Assembly (NCBI GenBank): GCA_910585815.1
Contig: CAJUFJ010000003.1
Coordinates: forward strand, 18,286 to 82,285
Length of the DNA: 64,000 nucleotides
Direction: 5' to 3'
Source: an uncultured Oscillospiraceae bacterium
GTDB lineage: Bacteria; Bacillota; Clostridia; Oscillospirales; Oscillospiraceae
This document shows, piece by piece, positions 18,744 to 26,498 of this stretch. The notes beneath the pieces are model-generated. The model saw only the letters and a program-made list of their open reading frames with translations, was not told the DNA's origin and ran no database searches. Each line of letters starts with the position of its first letter. Position 1 is the first letter of the stretch. The translations under genes and the position numbers were made by a program.

Positions 18744-19268
18744 ATGAGCGTATTTTTCTACGGCTGTATCACCCTGGACGGCTATCTGGCCGACAAAAAC
18801 CACGGGCTGTCCTGGCTCCACGAGACGGGCAGCCCGGACGAGACGGACTGCGACCGCTTCTACCAGGGGATGGACGTTGCCATCATGGGCAGGCGGACCT
18901 TTGAGGAGATCGCCCAACTGGAGGACGCCGCCAGTTTTTACCCCACCACGGAAAACTATGTCTTCACCCACGCCGACAGCCTGCCCCAGAAGGGGTTTAT
19001 CCCGGTGAGGGGAGACGTCGCGGAGTTTGTGGCGGGGCTGGGACCGGATAAAAATATCTGGATCATCGGCGGAAACACCATCCTGGCTCCGTTGCTGGAG
19101 CGGGACATGGTGGACCATCTGATTGTCCAGGTCGCCCCCGTCTTGCTGGGGGAGGGGATACCGCTGTTTACCCAGAAGGAGGGACAGATGCGGTTCCATC
19201 TGGATGAGGTGAGACAGTACGGGCAGTTCGCGGAGTTGGTTTTCAGCCGAAGCGAACACGAAGTGTGA
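18744..19268 (+). CDS. Dihydrofolate reductase / RibD C-terminal family protein
   Basis: A 174-residue protein of the RibD-C/DHFR fold. VFFYGCITLDGYLADKNHGL at the start, DVAIMGRRTFEEI and IWIIGGNTILAPLLERDMVD are family hallmarks for an NADPH-binding reductase. In isolation such genes are general reductases of unknown substrate, not the bifunctional riboflavin enzyme, which has an extra deaminase domain. AAGGAGG lies before the ATG. Confidence 0.85.
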   Translation: MSVFFYGCITLDGYLADKNHGLSWLHETGSPDETDCDRFYQGMDVAIMGRRTFEEIAQLEDAASFYPTTENYVFTHADSLPQKGFIPVRGDVAEFVAGLGPDKNIWIIGGNTILAPLLERDMVDHLIVQVAPVLLGEGIPLFTQKEGQMRFHLDEVRQYGQFAELVFSRSEHEV

Positions 19269-19278
19269 GGCGCCCCGG

Positions 19279-19929
19279 ATGGAACATCTTTTCAAAAAAG
19301 TCGACACCCAAGGGATCACCTATTTAGAGCTGCTGTCCGGAAGCCGTGAGTGGTACTGGGGCACGGACTACATACACGGCGACCTGTATGAGGCGGAGGA
19401 GCTGTTCCGGGATGGGTACCCTGTGAGCCGGAACAAGCTGCTGTTCGTCCATGACCCGGACGGAACGGTGGTCCAGCCGGTCATTGCGCAGAAGGGTCAG
19501 TATCTGGGGCGTCCAATCTGTTATGACGGCAGGATCGCAATCCTGATGGTTGATTTCCCCGCCGGGCAGATTATTGTCATGCAGTTTGACGGTGCACTTG
19601 AGCACATGATAGAGCGGACTGAGCTTCCCCTGTCCGCGGTGAAAAACTGCTATAATCTGATGCTGGAAACCGCGCCGCTGATGGTGACGCGGCAGGGGAA
19701 CGAGGATACCTTTCAAATTCTGTGGCCGGAACAGGTATCTTTTGAAATCGGCGAGAGGGAATCCTTCTGGATTCGGCATGGTGACAAGCTGTATTTTTCC
19801 ACATGGCAGGAGGAACCGGAGTATCAGGAGGAGGTCATTGTGCGGAAACTGGAGACGGGGGAGATCATCGACCGTTTTCCAGGGAGCTCTATGACTATGC
19901 CGGACGGCCGATTGTGGGTTTTAACCTGA
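19279..19929 (+). CDS. Unknown protein, beta-rich
   Basis: A 216-residue acidic, aromatic-rich protein with no signal peptide or membrane segment. Stretches such as LLFVHDPDGTVVQPVI and FWIRHGDKLYFSTWQ suggest repeated beta strands like the unknown protein at 18117. It starts 10 bases after the RibD-like gene and ends just before the T-box promoter, so it closes this small group. No recognised domain. Confidence 0.5.
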   Translation: MEHLFKKVDTQGITYLELLSGSREWYWGTDYIHGDLYEAEELFRDGYPVSRNKLLFVHDPDGTVVQPVIAQKGQYLGRPICYDGRIAILMVDFPAGQIIVMQFDGALEHMIERTELPLSAVKNCYNLMLETAPLMVTRQGNEDTFQILWPEQVSFEIGERESFWIRHGDKLYFSTWQEEPEYQEEVIVRKLETGEIIDRFPGSSMTMPDGRLWVLT

Positions 19930-19946
19930 AATGCTCTGATTTCCGG

Positions 19947-19975
19947 TTGACAAAGAAAAAAAACTGTGGTAGAGT
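19947..19975 (+). promoter_or_regulatory. Promoter of the tyrosine T-box operon
   Basis: TTGACA (19947-19952) and TAGAGT (19970-19975) with a 17-base spacer, a near-consensus sigma-A promoter directly before the T-box leader. Confidence 0.75.
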
Positions 19976-19981
19976 ATGTAC

Positions 19982-20246
19982 CACTGCGAAGAAAAGGACA
20001 AGTAGCACCGCGATTTCCCGCACAGAGAGCCCCTGGTTTGGTGGAACAGGGGAGGGGAGCGCCCTGTGAATACCCCTTGGAGCAGCCGCCCGAACCGCGC
20101 AGGCGCAGTAGGGGACAGGCCGGGCCGCGCCCGTTATAGCGCCGGAGCTTCAGGCTCTATGAGGCTCGTCCCGCGAGGGACGGGCGAACCAGAGGTGGTA
20201 CCGCGTGATTACGCCCTCTGTCCGGTTTCCGGGCAGGGGGCTTTTT
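19982..20246 (+). ncRNA. T-box riboswitch, probably tyrosine-specific
   Basis: The leader has the T-box sequence AGAGGTGGTACCGCG (20191-20205) and then a 13-bp terminator (20213-20225 with 20229-20241) with five T. In stem I the AGAGAG element is at 20024-20029 and the GGTG loop at 20040-20043. On the 3' side GTGAA is followed by TAC (20071-20073) at the specifier position, reading tyrosine, and by CCCTTGGAGC. The TGGT bulge (20196-20199) would pair with an A discriminator base, as tRNA-Tyr has. tyrS lies in the operon downstream. Uncharged tRNA-Tyr should switch the leader to antitermination. The specifier is read by eye. Confidence 0.88.
20213..20246 (+). terminator. T-box terminator hairpin
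   Basis: Stem with two G-U pairs and a T5 tail, 18 bases before the transporter start. It competes with the antiterminator formed around the T-box sequence. Confidence 0.85.
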
Positions 20247-20263
20247 GTAAGGAAGTGATTGTT

Positions 20264-21124
20264 TTGTCAGCGCGTCAAAGAGGAACGCTGTGCGTGTTCC
20301 TGGCCGCTGTGCTGTACAGCATCGGGGGACTGTTTATTAAGCTGATCCCCTGGGGCGGCATGGCAATCAACGGCGGCCGCACCGCCGTCGCTCTGGTAGT
20401 GATCGGACTGTACCTTAAACTGACCGGCCACAGGCCCAAAATGAACCTGTGGGTGCTGGTGGGGGCGCTGGCCGTCTGCGGCACCAACATCCTTTTTTCC
20501 ATCGCCAACAAGCTGACCACCGCCGGAAATGCCATTGTGCTCCAGTTTACCGCGCCTATTTTCGTCATTTTGTTCTCGGTCCTCTTTTTCGGCAAACGGC
20601 CCCAACGGCTGGATATGCTGGCCTGCGGGCTGGTGCTGGGGGGCGTGCTGTTGTTTTTCATCGACAGCCTGTCAGCAGGGGGGATGCTGGGCAATGTGTT
20701 GGCTCTGCTGTCCGGGATATCCTACGCCGGCGTGTTCCTGATGAACGACATGCCCGACAGCGACCCCATCTCCTCCGTCTTCTGGGGCGACATCATCAGC
20801 GCGGTGGTGGGCCTGCCATTTCTAGGGTACGAGACGGACTTTTCCGGAAACATCTTCGTCGCCCTGCTGGTGCTGGGGGTGTTCCAGGTGGCTCTGGCCT
20901 ATATTTTGATGGTGGAGGGCCTGAAAACCACTCCGCCTGTCACCGCCAGCCTGGTCTCCGGCATCGAGCCGGTGCTCAACCCCATTCTGGTGGCAGTGTT
21001 TTACCACGAGATGATCGGCCCTGTCGCTCTGGTGGGGGCCATGGTGGTGGTGGGCAGCGTGGTGCTGTACAATGTGATGCTGGCCCGGCACGCAGAGCCA
21101 TCAGAGACAGGGGGCGCGCTATGA
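20264..21124 (+). CDS. EamA/DMT family transporter under a tyrosine T-box
   Basis: A 286-residue membrane protein with about ten hydrophobic segments in two EamA halves. The halves start GTLCVFLAAVLYSIGGLFIKL and NVLALLSGISYAGVFL. EamA transporters export or import amino acids and other metabolites. As it is the first gene under a tyrosine T-box, induced when tyrosine runs short, uptake of tyrosine or a precursor is the best inference; the family alone does not show it. The TTG start at 20264 has AAGGAA 9 bases before; the frame is open farther upstream but only inside the T-box RNA. The stop overlaps the next start (ATGA). Confidence 0.85.
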   Translation: MSARQRGTLCVFLAAVLYSIGGLFIKLIPWGGMAINGGRTAVALVVIGLYLKLTGHRPKMNLWVLVGALAVCGTNILFSIANKLTTAGNAIVLQFTAPIFVILFSVLFFGKRPQRLDMLACGLVLGGVLLFFIDSLSAGGMLGNVLALLSGISYAGVFLMNDMPDSDPISSVFWGDIISAVVGLPFLGYETDFSGNIFVALLVLGVFQVALAYILMVEGLKTTPPVTASLVSGIEPVLNPILVAVFYHEMIGPVALVGAMVVVGSVVLYNVMLARHAEPSETGGAL

Positions 21125-21564
21125 ACAAATTTCAATTTTTCTGGGATACCATGGAACTGTGCGACTGGTCCCACGAGGGAGACGACGGCCAGGTACTGAG
21201 GCCTGTCATCCAGTATTTGGCGCAGCAGGAGGACGACAGGATTTTTCAGTTCGACGATCTCATGTCTGAGCTCCTGTATGGGCTGGATACCCAAAAGCTG
21301 GCAGCTCAGTGTGAAAAAGCGGAGCCTCTTATGAGTGACGATTCTTTTTTGTACTCCCGCTGTGTGGCTCTGGTTAACGGCCCTGGCTACTATGAAAAGG
21401 CGAAGCAGGGGGGAGCAAAGGAGATATGGAACATGGAATTTGAAGCGCTCCTCTACGTTCCGTCGCGTGCCTGGGCCCTGAAGCACAAAAAACCGGAGGA
21501 GGATTATCCCCATACTGCTCCCTTGAGCTATGAGACCGGCAGCAACCGGGAACAATGGAAGTAA
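21121..21564 (+). CDS. DUF4240-like protein inserted before tyrS
   Basis: A 147-residue acidic cytosolic protein. The N-terminal FWDTMELCDW and the middle LYSRCVALVNGPGYYEKAKQ followed by EFEALLYVPSRAW resemble the DUF4240 family, often seen near polymorphic toxin or immunity genes. The start overlaps the transporter stop by four bases, so translation is coupled. It separates a transporter from tyrS, both of which fit the T-box, while this gene has no obvious link to tyrosine. Role unknown. Confidence 0.6.
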   Translation: MNKFQFFWDTMELCDWSHEGDDGQVLRPVIQYLAQQEDDRIFQFDDLMSELLYGLDTQKLAAQCEKAEPLMSDDSFLYSRCVALVNGPGYYEKAKQGGAKEIWNMEFEALLYVPSRAWALKHKKPEEDYPHTAPLSYETGSNREQWK

Positions 21565-21593
21565 ACTATAAATGATAAAGGAGAGACAACAAC

Positions 21594-22817
21594 ATGACCT
21601 GTTATGAAGAACTGAAGGCCCGCGGGCTTATCGCCCAGGTGACCAATGAGGAAGAAATTTCCAAGATGATCAACGAGGGGAAGGCGGTATTTTACATCGG
21701 CTTCGACCCCACTGCCGACTCCCTCCACGTGGGCCACTTTATGGCCCTGTGCCTGATGAAGCGGCTGCAAATGGCGGGCAACCGGCCCATCGCCCTCATC
21801 GGCGGAGGTACCGGCATGATCGGCGACCCCTCCGGCCGCACCGACATGCGCTCCATGATGACCGAGGAGACCATCTGCCACAACTGCGACTGCTTCAAGA
21901 AGCAGATGGAGCGGTTCATCGAGTTCGGCGAGGGCAAGGCTATGATGATTAACAACGCCGATTGGTTGATGAAGCTGAACTATATCGAGGTCCTGCGGGA
22001 CGTAGGGGCCTGCTTCTCGGTGAACAACATGCTCCGGGCCGAGTGCTACAAGCAGCGGATGGAGAAGGGGCTGTCCTTCCTGGAGTTCAACTATATGATT
22101 ATGCAGTCCTACGACTTCTACTACCTGTTCCAGAACTACGGCTGCAACATGCAGTTCGGCGGCGACGACCAGTGGTCCAACATGCTGGGCGGCACCGAGC
22201 TTATCCGCCGCAAGCTGGGCAAGGACGCCCACGCCATGACCATCACCCTGCTGCTCAACTCCGAGGGCAAGAAGATGGGCAAGACCGCCAAGGGCGCGGT
22301 GTGGCTGGACCCCAACAAGACCAGCCCCTATGAGTTTTACCAGTACTGGCGCAACGTGGGGGACAGCGACGTGCTCAAGTGCCTGCGGATGCTCACCTTC
22401 CTGCCCCTGGAGCAGATCGACGAGATGGACCAGTGGAAGGGCAGCCAACTGAATACTGCCAAGGAGATTCTGGCCCTCGAGCTGACCAAGCTGGTCCACG
22501 GGGAGGAGGAGGCTGTCAAGGCCCAGGAGGCCGCCAAGGCCCTGTTTGTGGGGGGCGGCGATATGTCCAACGTGCCCGCCACCCAACTCACCGAGGCCGA
22601 CCTCACCGACGGCGCCATCGGCGTGCTGGACCTGATGGTTAAATGTAAACTGGCCCCCTCCAAAAAAGAGGCCCGCCGCTTGGTGGAGCAGGGCGGGGTG
22701 GAAGTCAACGGCGAGAAGGTGGCCGCCGCGACCGTCAGTTACACCGCCGGCGACCTGTCCGGCGACGGCCTGATGATCAAAAAAGGCAAAAAGGTGTATC
22801 ACCGGGCCCATATGTAA
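21594..22817 (+). CDS. tyrS: Tyrosyl-tRNA synthetase
   Basis: A 407-residue class I synthetase that charges tRNA-Tyr. HVGHFMALC near residue 45 is the HIGH motif, KMGKT near residue 228 the KMSKS motif, and the C-terminal 65 residues an S4 RNA-binding domain (KKEARRLVEQGGVEVNGEKV). GGCNMQFGGDDQWSN-like residues (about 190) bind tyrosine. AAAGGAG lies before the ATG. It is the third gene of the T-box operon, which explains the leader. There is only this copy in the window. Confidence 0.96.
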   Translation: MTCYEELKARGLIAQVTNEEEISKMINEGKAVFYIGFDPTADSLHVGHFMALCLMKRLQMAGNRPIALIGGGTGMIGDPSGRTDMRSMMTEETICHNCDCFKKQMERFIEFGEGKAMMINNADWLMKLNYIEVLRDVGACFSVNNMLRAECYKQRMEKGLSFLEFNYMIMQSYDFYYLFQNYGCNMQFGGDDQWSNMLGGTELIRRKLGKDAHAMTITLLLNSEGKKMGKTAKGAVWLDPNKTSPYEFYQYWRNVGDSDVLKCLRMLTFLPLEQIDEMDQWKGSQLNTAKEILALELTKLVHGEEEAVKAQEAAKALFVGGGDMSNVPATQLTEADLTDGAIGVLDLMVKCKLAPSKKEARRLVEQGGVEVNGEKVAAATVSYTAGDLSGDGLMIKKGKKVYHRAHM

Positions 22818-22835
22818 TATGATAAGGAGCTTTTT

Positions 22836-23288
22836 ATGGGACTTTCCTTGATTTTTTGCGCAGGCGGCCAGGCCGAGGATACAAAGAAGATGCTGGAAGC
22901 TCTTGAGGCGGCAGATTACCAGGCGTTAAACCAGCGGATGGCCCGAAAGGCAGATTTTTCTCTGCACCTGCTCCCCAGAGATTTACAGACTCTGTCGGAG
23001 TGTGCGGCCGCCTTTTCTTCCCGGGAAGCGGCCCCATTCCGTGAGGGTTTGACCTGTTACTTTGATGCGGAAGACCGCGGGTTTTTCATCGTCTCCGAGG
23101 CGTGGGAGCAGTATATAGCCGCTATTGAAGCAAAGGGTGCAAAACCCTTGGCAGAAGCGTGGTATCAGGCCATGGGCCTAAAGGAATCGTTACCGCCAGA
23201 GGCAATAGCCGCAGTGAAAGATTTAATTGAGTTATGTCAATATGCGGGGCAGACCGGGAATCCGGTGGTACACATCTGGGCTGCATAG
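22836..23288 (+). CDS. Unknown protein after tyrS
   Basis: A 150-residue helical protein, MGLSLIFCAGGQAEDTKKML to GNPVVHIWAA, with no signal peptide or membrane segment. It has Ala-rich helices and no family that I recognise. It starts 18 bases after tyrS with an AAGGAGC ribosome site, so it is likely in the T-box transcript. One of a pair of unknown genes after tyrS that I place with the dispersed immunity-like genes only by context. Confidence 0.5.
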   Translation: MGLSLIFCAGGQAEDTKKMLEALEAADYQALNQRMARKADFSLHLLPRDLQTLSECAAAFSSREAAPFREGLTCYFDAEDRGFFIVSEAWEQYIAAIEAKGAKPLAEAWYQAMGLKESLPPEAIAAVKDLIELCQYAGQTGNPVVHIWAA

Positions 23289-23293
23289 AAAAA

Positions 23294-23752
23294 ATGACTG
23301 AATTATACCCAAGAATAAAAGATGCCCTGCTGAAAATCAACTTTGTTGAGCGGTATGAAAAATTATCCGCCCGCTTCAGTGCGGCCAAAACACTGTCGGA
23401 TGATCGCTTGATTTATTTGGATGGGGAAAAAGTGATGGCGATGATCCGGGCGGCAGGATATTCGCCGCAGTTTGACACCAGAGAGAAATTTTACAGAATC
23501 AAAGAGGAACACATCGGAAAATACTCGTTTAATATCCACATTATCCTGCGGTATGGCGTTGCTGAACTGGTCTGGGTGGTGAAGGAGGACGGCGTCCTGC
23601 TCCTTGGCGCTCCTTGGAGTACGTATTCCAGACGATTGATTGATGTGAACTACCGCATCAAAAACCCGGTTTTTGGAACATATGAGGATTTGAAAGAGAT
23701 TTTAAAAATTGTATTTGAGATGTACGAGGACTTTAAGCGTGCTTTAATGTGA
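23294..23752 (+). CDS. Unknown protein, end of T-box operon
   Basis: About 152 residues from the ATG at 23294; the frame is open upstream to 23234, overlapping the preceding gene, and no good ribosome site marks the true start. It has a charged N-terminal helix, then strand-like parts (YSFNIHIILRYGVAELVWVV) and a C-terminal helix (FGTYEDLKEILKIVFEMYED). The overall make-up fits a small soluble immunity-like protein, but I cannot name a family. A terminator follows. Confidence 0.5.
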   Translation: MTELYPRIKDALLKINFVERYEKLSARFSAAKTLSDDRLIYLDGEKVMAMIRAAGYSPQFDTREKFYRIKEEHIGKYSFNIHIILRYGVAELVWVVKEDGVLLLGAPWSTYSRRLIDVNYRIKNPVFGTYEDLKEILKIVFEMYEDFKRALM

Positions 23753-23770
23753 TTGTGCGAGGTATTATAA

Positions 23771-23802
23771 GGGGAGAGGTGCAAAGCGCCTCTCCCTGTT
23801 TT
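23771..23802 (+). terminator. Terminator of the T-box operon
   Basis: An 11-bp stem with one G-U pair (23772-23782 with 23786-23796), 3-base loop and TGTTTT tail. It also stands at the 3' end of the reverse DUF2000 gene. Confidence 0.8.
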
Positions 23803-24223
23803 ATCGCAGCAGCGGCATACTGCCGGTGAGCTGATTCACTTTTTTCTTTGGCCCGCAGACAGCCACGCCAAAATACTGTAATGCCTCCTCCGGGACCTGT
23901 TCCATTTTGCAGATAAACTCCTCGTAGGTCCTGCATCCCTGAGCCAGGTCGGAAAAATCAACGACAGCCAGCTCCTGAAACTCCGGCTGGTAGAGTTTTT
24001 CTCGTACCGCTTTGATGGTCTCTGGGGAACCTCTCAGAATCGGAACCGGGAACTCGATAATTCCCAGATGCAGGTTGCCACTCCGGTCCACAACATCTGT
24101 GCCCACTACCTCCGGCAGCTGCTTCCCAAGGGTAATGCCCATAATCGCCGCTGTATTTGCAATCAGGCCCAAGGGCAGGCTTTCATCAAGAATCATAACA
24201 CATTTTTCATTTTTCCAGTCCAT
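23801..24223 (-). CDS. DUF2000 domain protein
   Basis: A 140-residue protein with SLPLGLIANTAAIMGITLGK and FPVPILRGSPETIKAVREKL, the pattern of the DUF2000 family (a peptidyl-tRNA-hydrolase-II-like fold of unknown role). It lies 14 bases after the AraC-type regulator gene on the same strand and was probably adopted as its target or partner. It has no signal peptide. Start ATG with AGAGGG before it. Confidence 0.8.
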   Translation of the reverse strand: MDWKNEKCVMILDESLPLGLIANTAAIMGITLGKQLPEVVGTDVVDRSGNLHLGIIEFPVPILRGSPETIKAVREKLYQPEFQELAVVDFSDLAQGCRTYEEFICKMEQVPEEALQYFGVAVCGPKKKVNQLTGSMPLLR

Positions 24224-24237
24224 TTCAAACCCTCTTT

Positions 24238-25056
24238 CTATTTTTTCCTGGAGAAAATATTTCGGTAGGCTCCGGGGGACAGGCCGAGGAAACGGTCAAA
24301 ATAATTGGTAAAGTGGCTCTGGTCTGAAAAGCCGGTTTGCAGAGCCGCCTCAATGGGGGGAACCCCCTGCTCCAGCAGCTTTTTTGCCTGGCCCACGCGG
24401 ACATTTTCAAGATAGCGGTAAGGTGTAACGCCCTTCAGTCTGGTAAAGGCCCGGAGCAGGGTAGAGCGACTCAGTCCGGCACAGCTGCAAAGCTGATCCA
24501 AACAGATATGTTTCGAGTGATTCTGCTGGATAAACCGGCACACCCGCTGGATTTCCTCACTGTACCGGGGGATACAGCAGGGGAGAGGCTGCCCGTACTT
24601 CTGAACCAGCAGCGCCGTGAGCAGCAGCAGATTCTCCCTCTTGTCGCCCTCCCTGGAGCCGCTGAGAACCAGATCGTGGAGGGTACGCAGACAACTGGCT
24701 GTCTCGCTGTCAAAAATCACATTTTGGGAAAAGACGGGTGGGGCCTGTTTGTCGTCGAGCTCTCCTAAAAGGCTCAGCATTACATCTCTGGAGATGTTAA
24801 ACCCCCGATAGTCCAATGTACCGTCGTCACTCTGCACACAGGCGTGGCTGTCGCCAGGATTAAAAATCAGGATATGTCCGGGCCGAACGGCGTACTCCTG
24901 ATTCTTGCAGGTAAGGGTGCGCTGTCCGGATTCTATATACCCAATGACATAGTACTCGTGAAAATGGCCGGGGAAGGGCCGCACAAATCCCTCAAAGCGG
25001 TAGGCTTCAATTTGAAGGTCTTCGTCGTATACCACAGTTCTTATCTCTCGTTTCAT
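24238..25056 (-). CDS. AraC-family transcriptional regulator
   Basis: A 272-residue regulator with an N-terminal AraC-binding cupin (HFHEYYVIGYIESG, then HILIFNPGDSHAC) and a C-terminal pair of helix-turn-helix motifs (QLCSCAGLSRSTLLRAFTRL and GFSDQSHFTNYFDRFLGLSP). ATG at 25056 is preferred because AAGGAGG lies 5 bases before it; the open frame continues 63 bases farther. It leads the DUF2000 gene in a two-gene unit. The effector is unknown. Confidence 0.9.
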   Translation of the reverse strand: MKREIRTVVYDEDLQIEAYRFEGFVRPFPGHFHEYYVIGYIESGQRTLTCKNQEYAVRPGHILIFNPGDSHACVQSDDGTLDYRGFNISRDVMLSLLGELDDKQAPPVFSQNVIFDSETASCLRTLHDLVLSGSREGDKRENLLLLTALLVQKYGQPLPCCIPRYSEEIQRVCRFIQQNHSKHICLDQLCSCAGLSRSTLLRAFTRLKGVTPYRYLENVRVGQAKKLLEQGVPPIEAALQTGFSDQSHFTNYFDRFLGLSPGAYRNIFSRKK

Positions 25057-25172
25057 ACCTGCCTCCTTGCGGTCCATTATACCAGCCGTTGCCGCCGCTG
25101 GCTTGTAAAATATCTTCAAATTATAAAAAAGAACCGGAAATCAGCTTGTCCGGTCTCCGGTTTACACGTCCA

Positions 25173-25841
25173 CTATTTGATTCCCAGCAGACCAGCCTGC
25201 ATATTGGATACCCAAAGGACCTCCGCCTGCTGAAAGCCGCACTGCCGCAGCAGTTCCAAGTGCTCTGCAATGGTGATGGGAAAATACTCCTTCCCATATC
25301 GGCCTATATGCTCATCACAGCTGGCCGCGCTCTTTCCTTGAGACAGCTGGTAGGACCTCCAGCGGTTCAGAAACAAATGCTTCCCCGCTTCGCTGTAGGG
25401 CGCAAAATTTTCAAATGTTACAAAAATACCGTTGGGACACAGATTTTTATAACATTTTTCAAGGGCTTTTCTTCGGTCCTCCTTATTGAAATAGTGAAAT
25501 ACCATGATTGCCGTAATGACATCAAAGGGAGCCGTTTCATCAAAATCCAGAAAGGAGGACAAAATGAACCGCGTTCTGTCTCCTGCAAACCGTTTTTTCG
25601 CAATTTCTATCATCTTTTCTGCGCTGTCACAGAATACAAAGCGGTCTATGTCGAGGGTTTCAAGAGCGGCTTCCGCCATTTTCCCGGTCCCGCACCCGAT
25701 GTCAAGCCAGGCAAGGGGACTGTTAAACTGGATTTTTACAATATCCACCACCTGCTTATAAAAATCCTTGTAATATGGGAGCGTTTTCCTGATTTCTTCG
25801 TCATATTTTGCCGCACAAAAGGCAGAAACATTGTCATTCAC
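25173..25841 (-). CDS. Class I SAM-dependent methyltransferase
   Basis: A 222-residue methyltransferase. WLDIGCGTGKMAEAAL (about residues 44-60) is motif I, FVFCDSAEKMIEIAKKR motif II, and FDVITAIMVFHYFNKEDRRK motif IV. This matches the UbiE/SmtA-like fold; the substrate is unknown. It stands alone between the AraC unit and the GNAT gene and has lower G+C than its neighbours, which may hint at transfer. No obvious terminator follows. Confidence 0.85.
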   Translation of the reverse strand: MNDNVSAFCAAKYDEEIRKTLPYYKDFYKQVVDIVKIQFNSPLAWLDIGCGTGKMAEAALETLDIDRFVFCDSAEKMIEIAKKRFAGDRTRFILSSFLDFDETAPFDVITAIMVFHYFNKEDRRKALEKCYKNLCPNGIFVTFENFAPYSEAGKHLFLNRWRSYQLSQGKSAASCDEHIGRYGKEYFPITIAEHLELLRQCGFQQAEVLWVSNMQAGLLGIK

Positions 25842-25931
25842 GTTTTATATCCTCCCAATCAGTATTGCTTCATTATATCGCCTCCACCGCATTTTAACAA
25901 GATTATCGGACGGCAGGGGAGTATACTTTTG

Positions 25932-25960
25932 TTGACCGTACATTGCAACTGTGCTATACT
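25932..25960 (+). promoter_or_regulatory. Promoter of the GNAT gene
   Basis: TTGACC (25932-25937) and TATACT (25955-25960) with a 17-base spacer, close to consensus, 32 bases before the start codon. Confidence 0.75.
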
Positions 25961-25992
25961 ACTAAACAACCTTTGGATTTTTGGAGAAAATT

Positions 25993-26415
25993 ATGGTAAG
26001 AACATTTCAGGCCGGCGATTTAGACACTGTCATGTCCATCTGGCTGAACGCCAATATAGAAGCCCATCATTTTGTTGACCCGGAATACTGGAGAAGCTGC
26101 TACAACACGGTCAAAGCCATGATCCCACAGGCGGAGGTTTACGTTGCGGAAGACGACCGTAGAATCAACGGCTTTATCGGCATTGCAGGCGACTACATCG
26201 CGGGCATATTTGTAGACAGCTCAGCCAGGACGGGCGGGATCGGCAGTCAGCTGCTCGACCATGCCAAAGAGAACCGGCAGAAGCTGAGCCTGAGCGTCTA
26301 CAAAAAGAATGTAACTGCGGTGTCGTTTTATCGCAAGCGAGGTTTTCAAATCGACGCAGAGGGCGTTGACCCACAGACGTCGGAATCAGAGTACACCATG
26401 AGCTGGAATAGATAG
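25993..26415 (+). CDS. GNAT-family N-acetyltransferase
   Basis: A 140-residue acetyltransferase that moves acetyl from CoA to an amine. VRTFQAGDLDTVMSIW at the start, FIGIAGDYIAGIFVDSSART with the CoA loop, GIGSQLLDHAKE (motif A) and AVSFYRKRGFQID are the GNAT pattern. ATG at 25993 is preferred to an upstream TTG because GGAG stands 6 bases before it. It resembles YiaC/aminoglycoside-type GNATs but the substrate is not readable. Confidence 0.85.
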   Translation: MVRTFQAGDLDTVMSIWLNANIEAHHFVDPEYWRSCYNTVKAMIPQAEVYVAEDDRRINGFIGIAGDYIAGIFVDSSARTGGIGSQLLDHAKENRQKLSLSVYKKNVTAVSFYRKRGFQIDAEGVDPQTSESEYTMSWNR

Positions 26416-26454
26416 AAAGGAGGGACGCCGGGACCTCAGATCCTCCCAGATTAC

Positions 26455-26486
26455 CAGGTCAACAAAATAAAAATTTTGTTGACCTG
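26455..26486. repeat. Perfect 14-bp inverted repeat before the recombinase gene
   Basis: CAGGTCAACAAAAT (26455-26468) is repeated in inverse at 26473-26486 with AAAA between. It lies 12 bases before the recombinase TTG start and has no T run, so it looks more like an operator or a folded leader than a terminator. Confidence 0.7.
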
Positions 26487-26498
26487 AGTGGAGGCGAA

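Noticed and set aside
20066..20263. In-frame extension of the EamA gene through the T-box
   Set aside because: It translates folded RNA; a TTG with a ribosome site lies after the terminator.
26455..26486. Chromosome dimer-resolution site (dif)
   Set aside because: Size and base pattern do not fit: dif arms are not perfect 14-bp inverses with an A4 centre, and the recombinase next to it differs from XerD at 38.6 kb.
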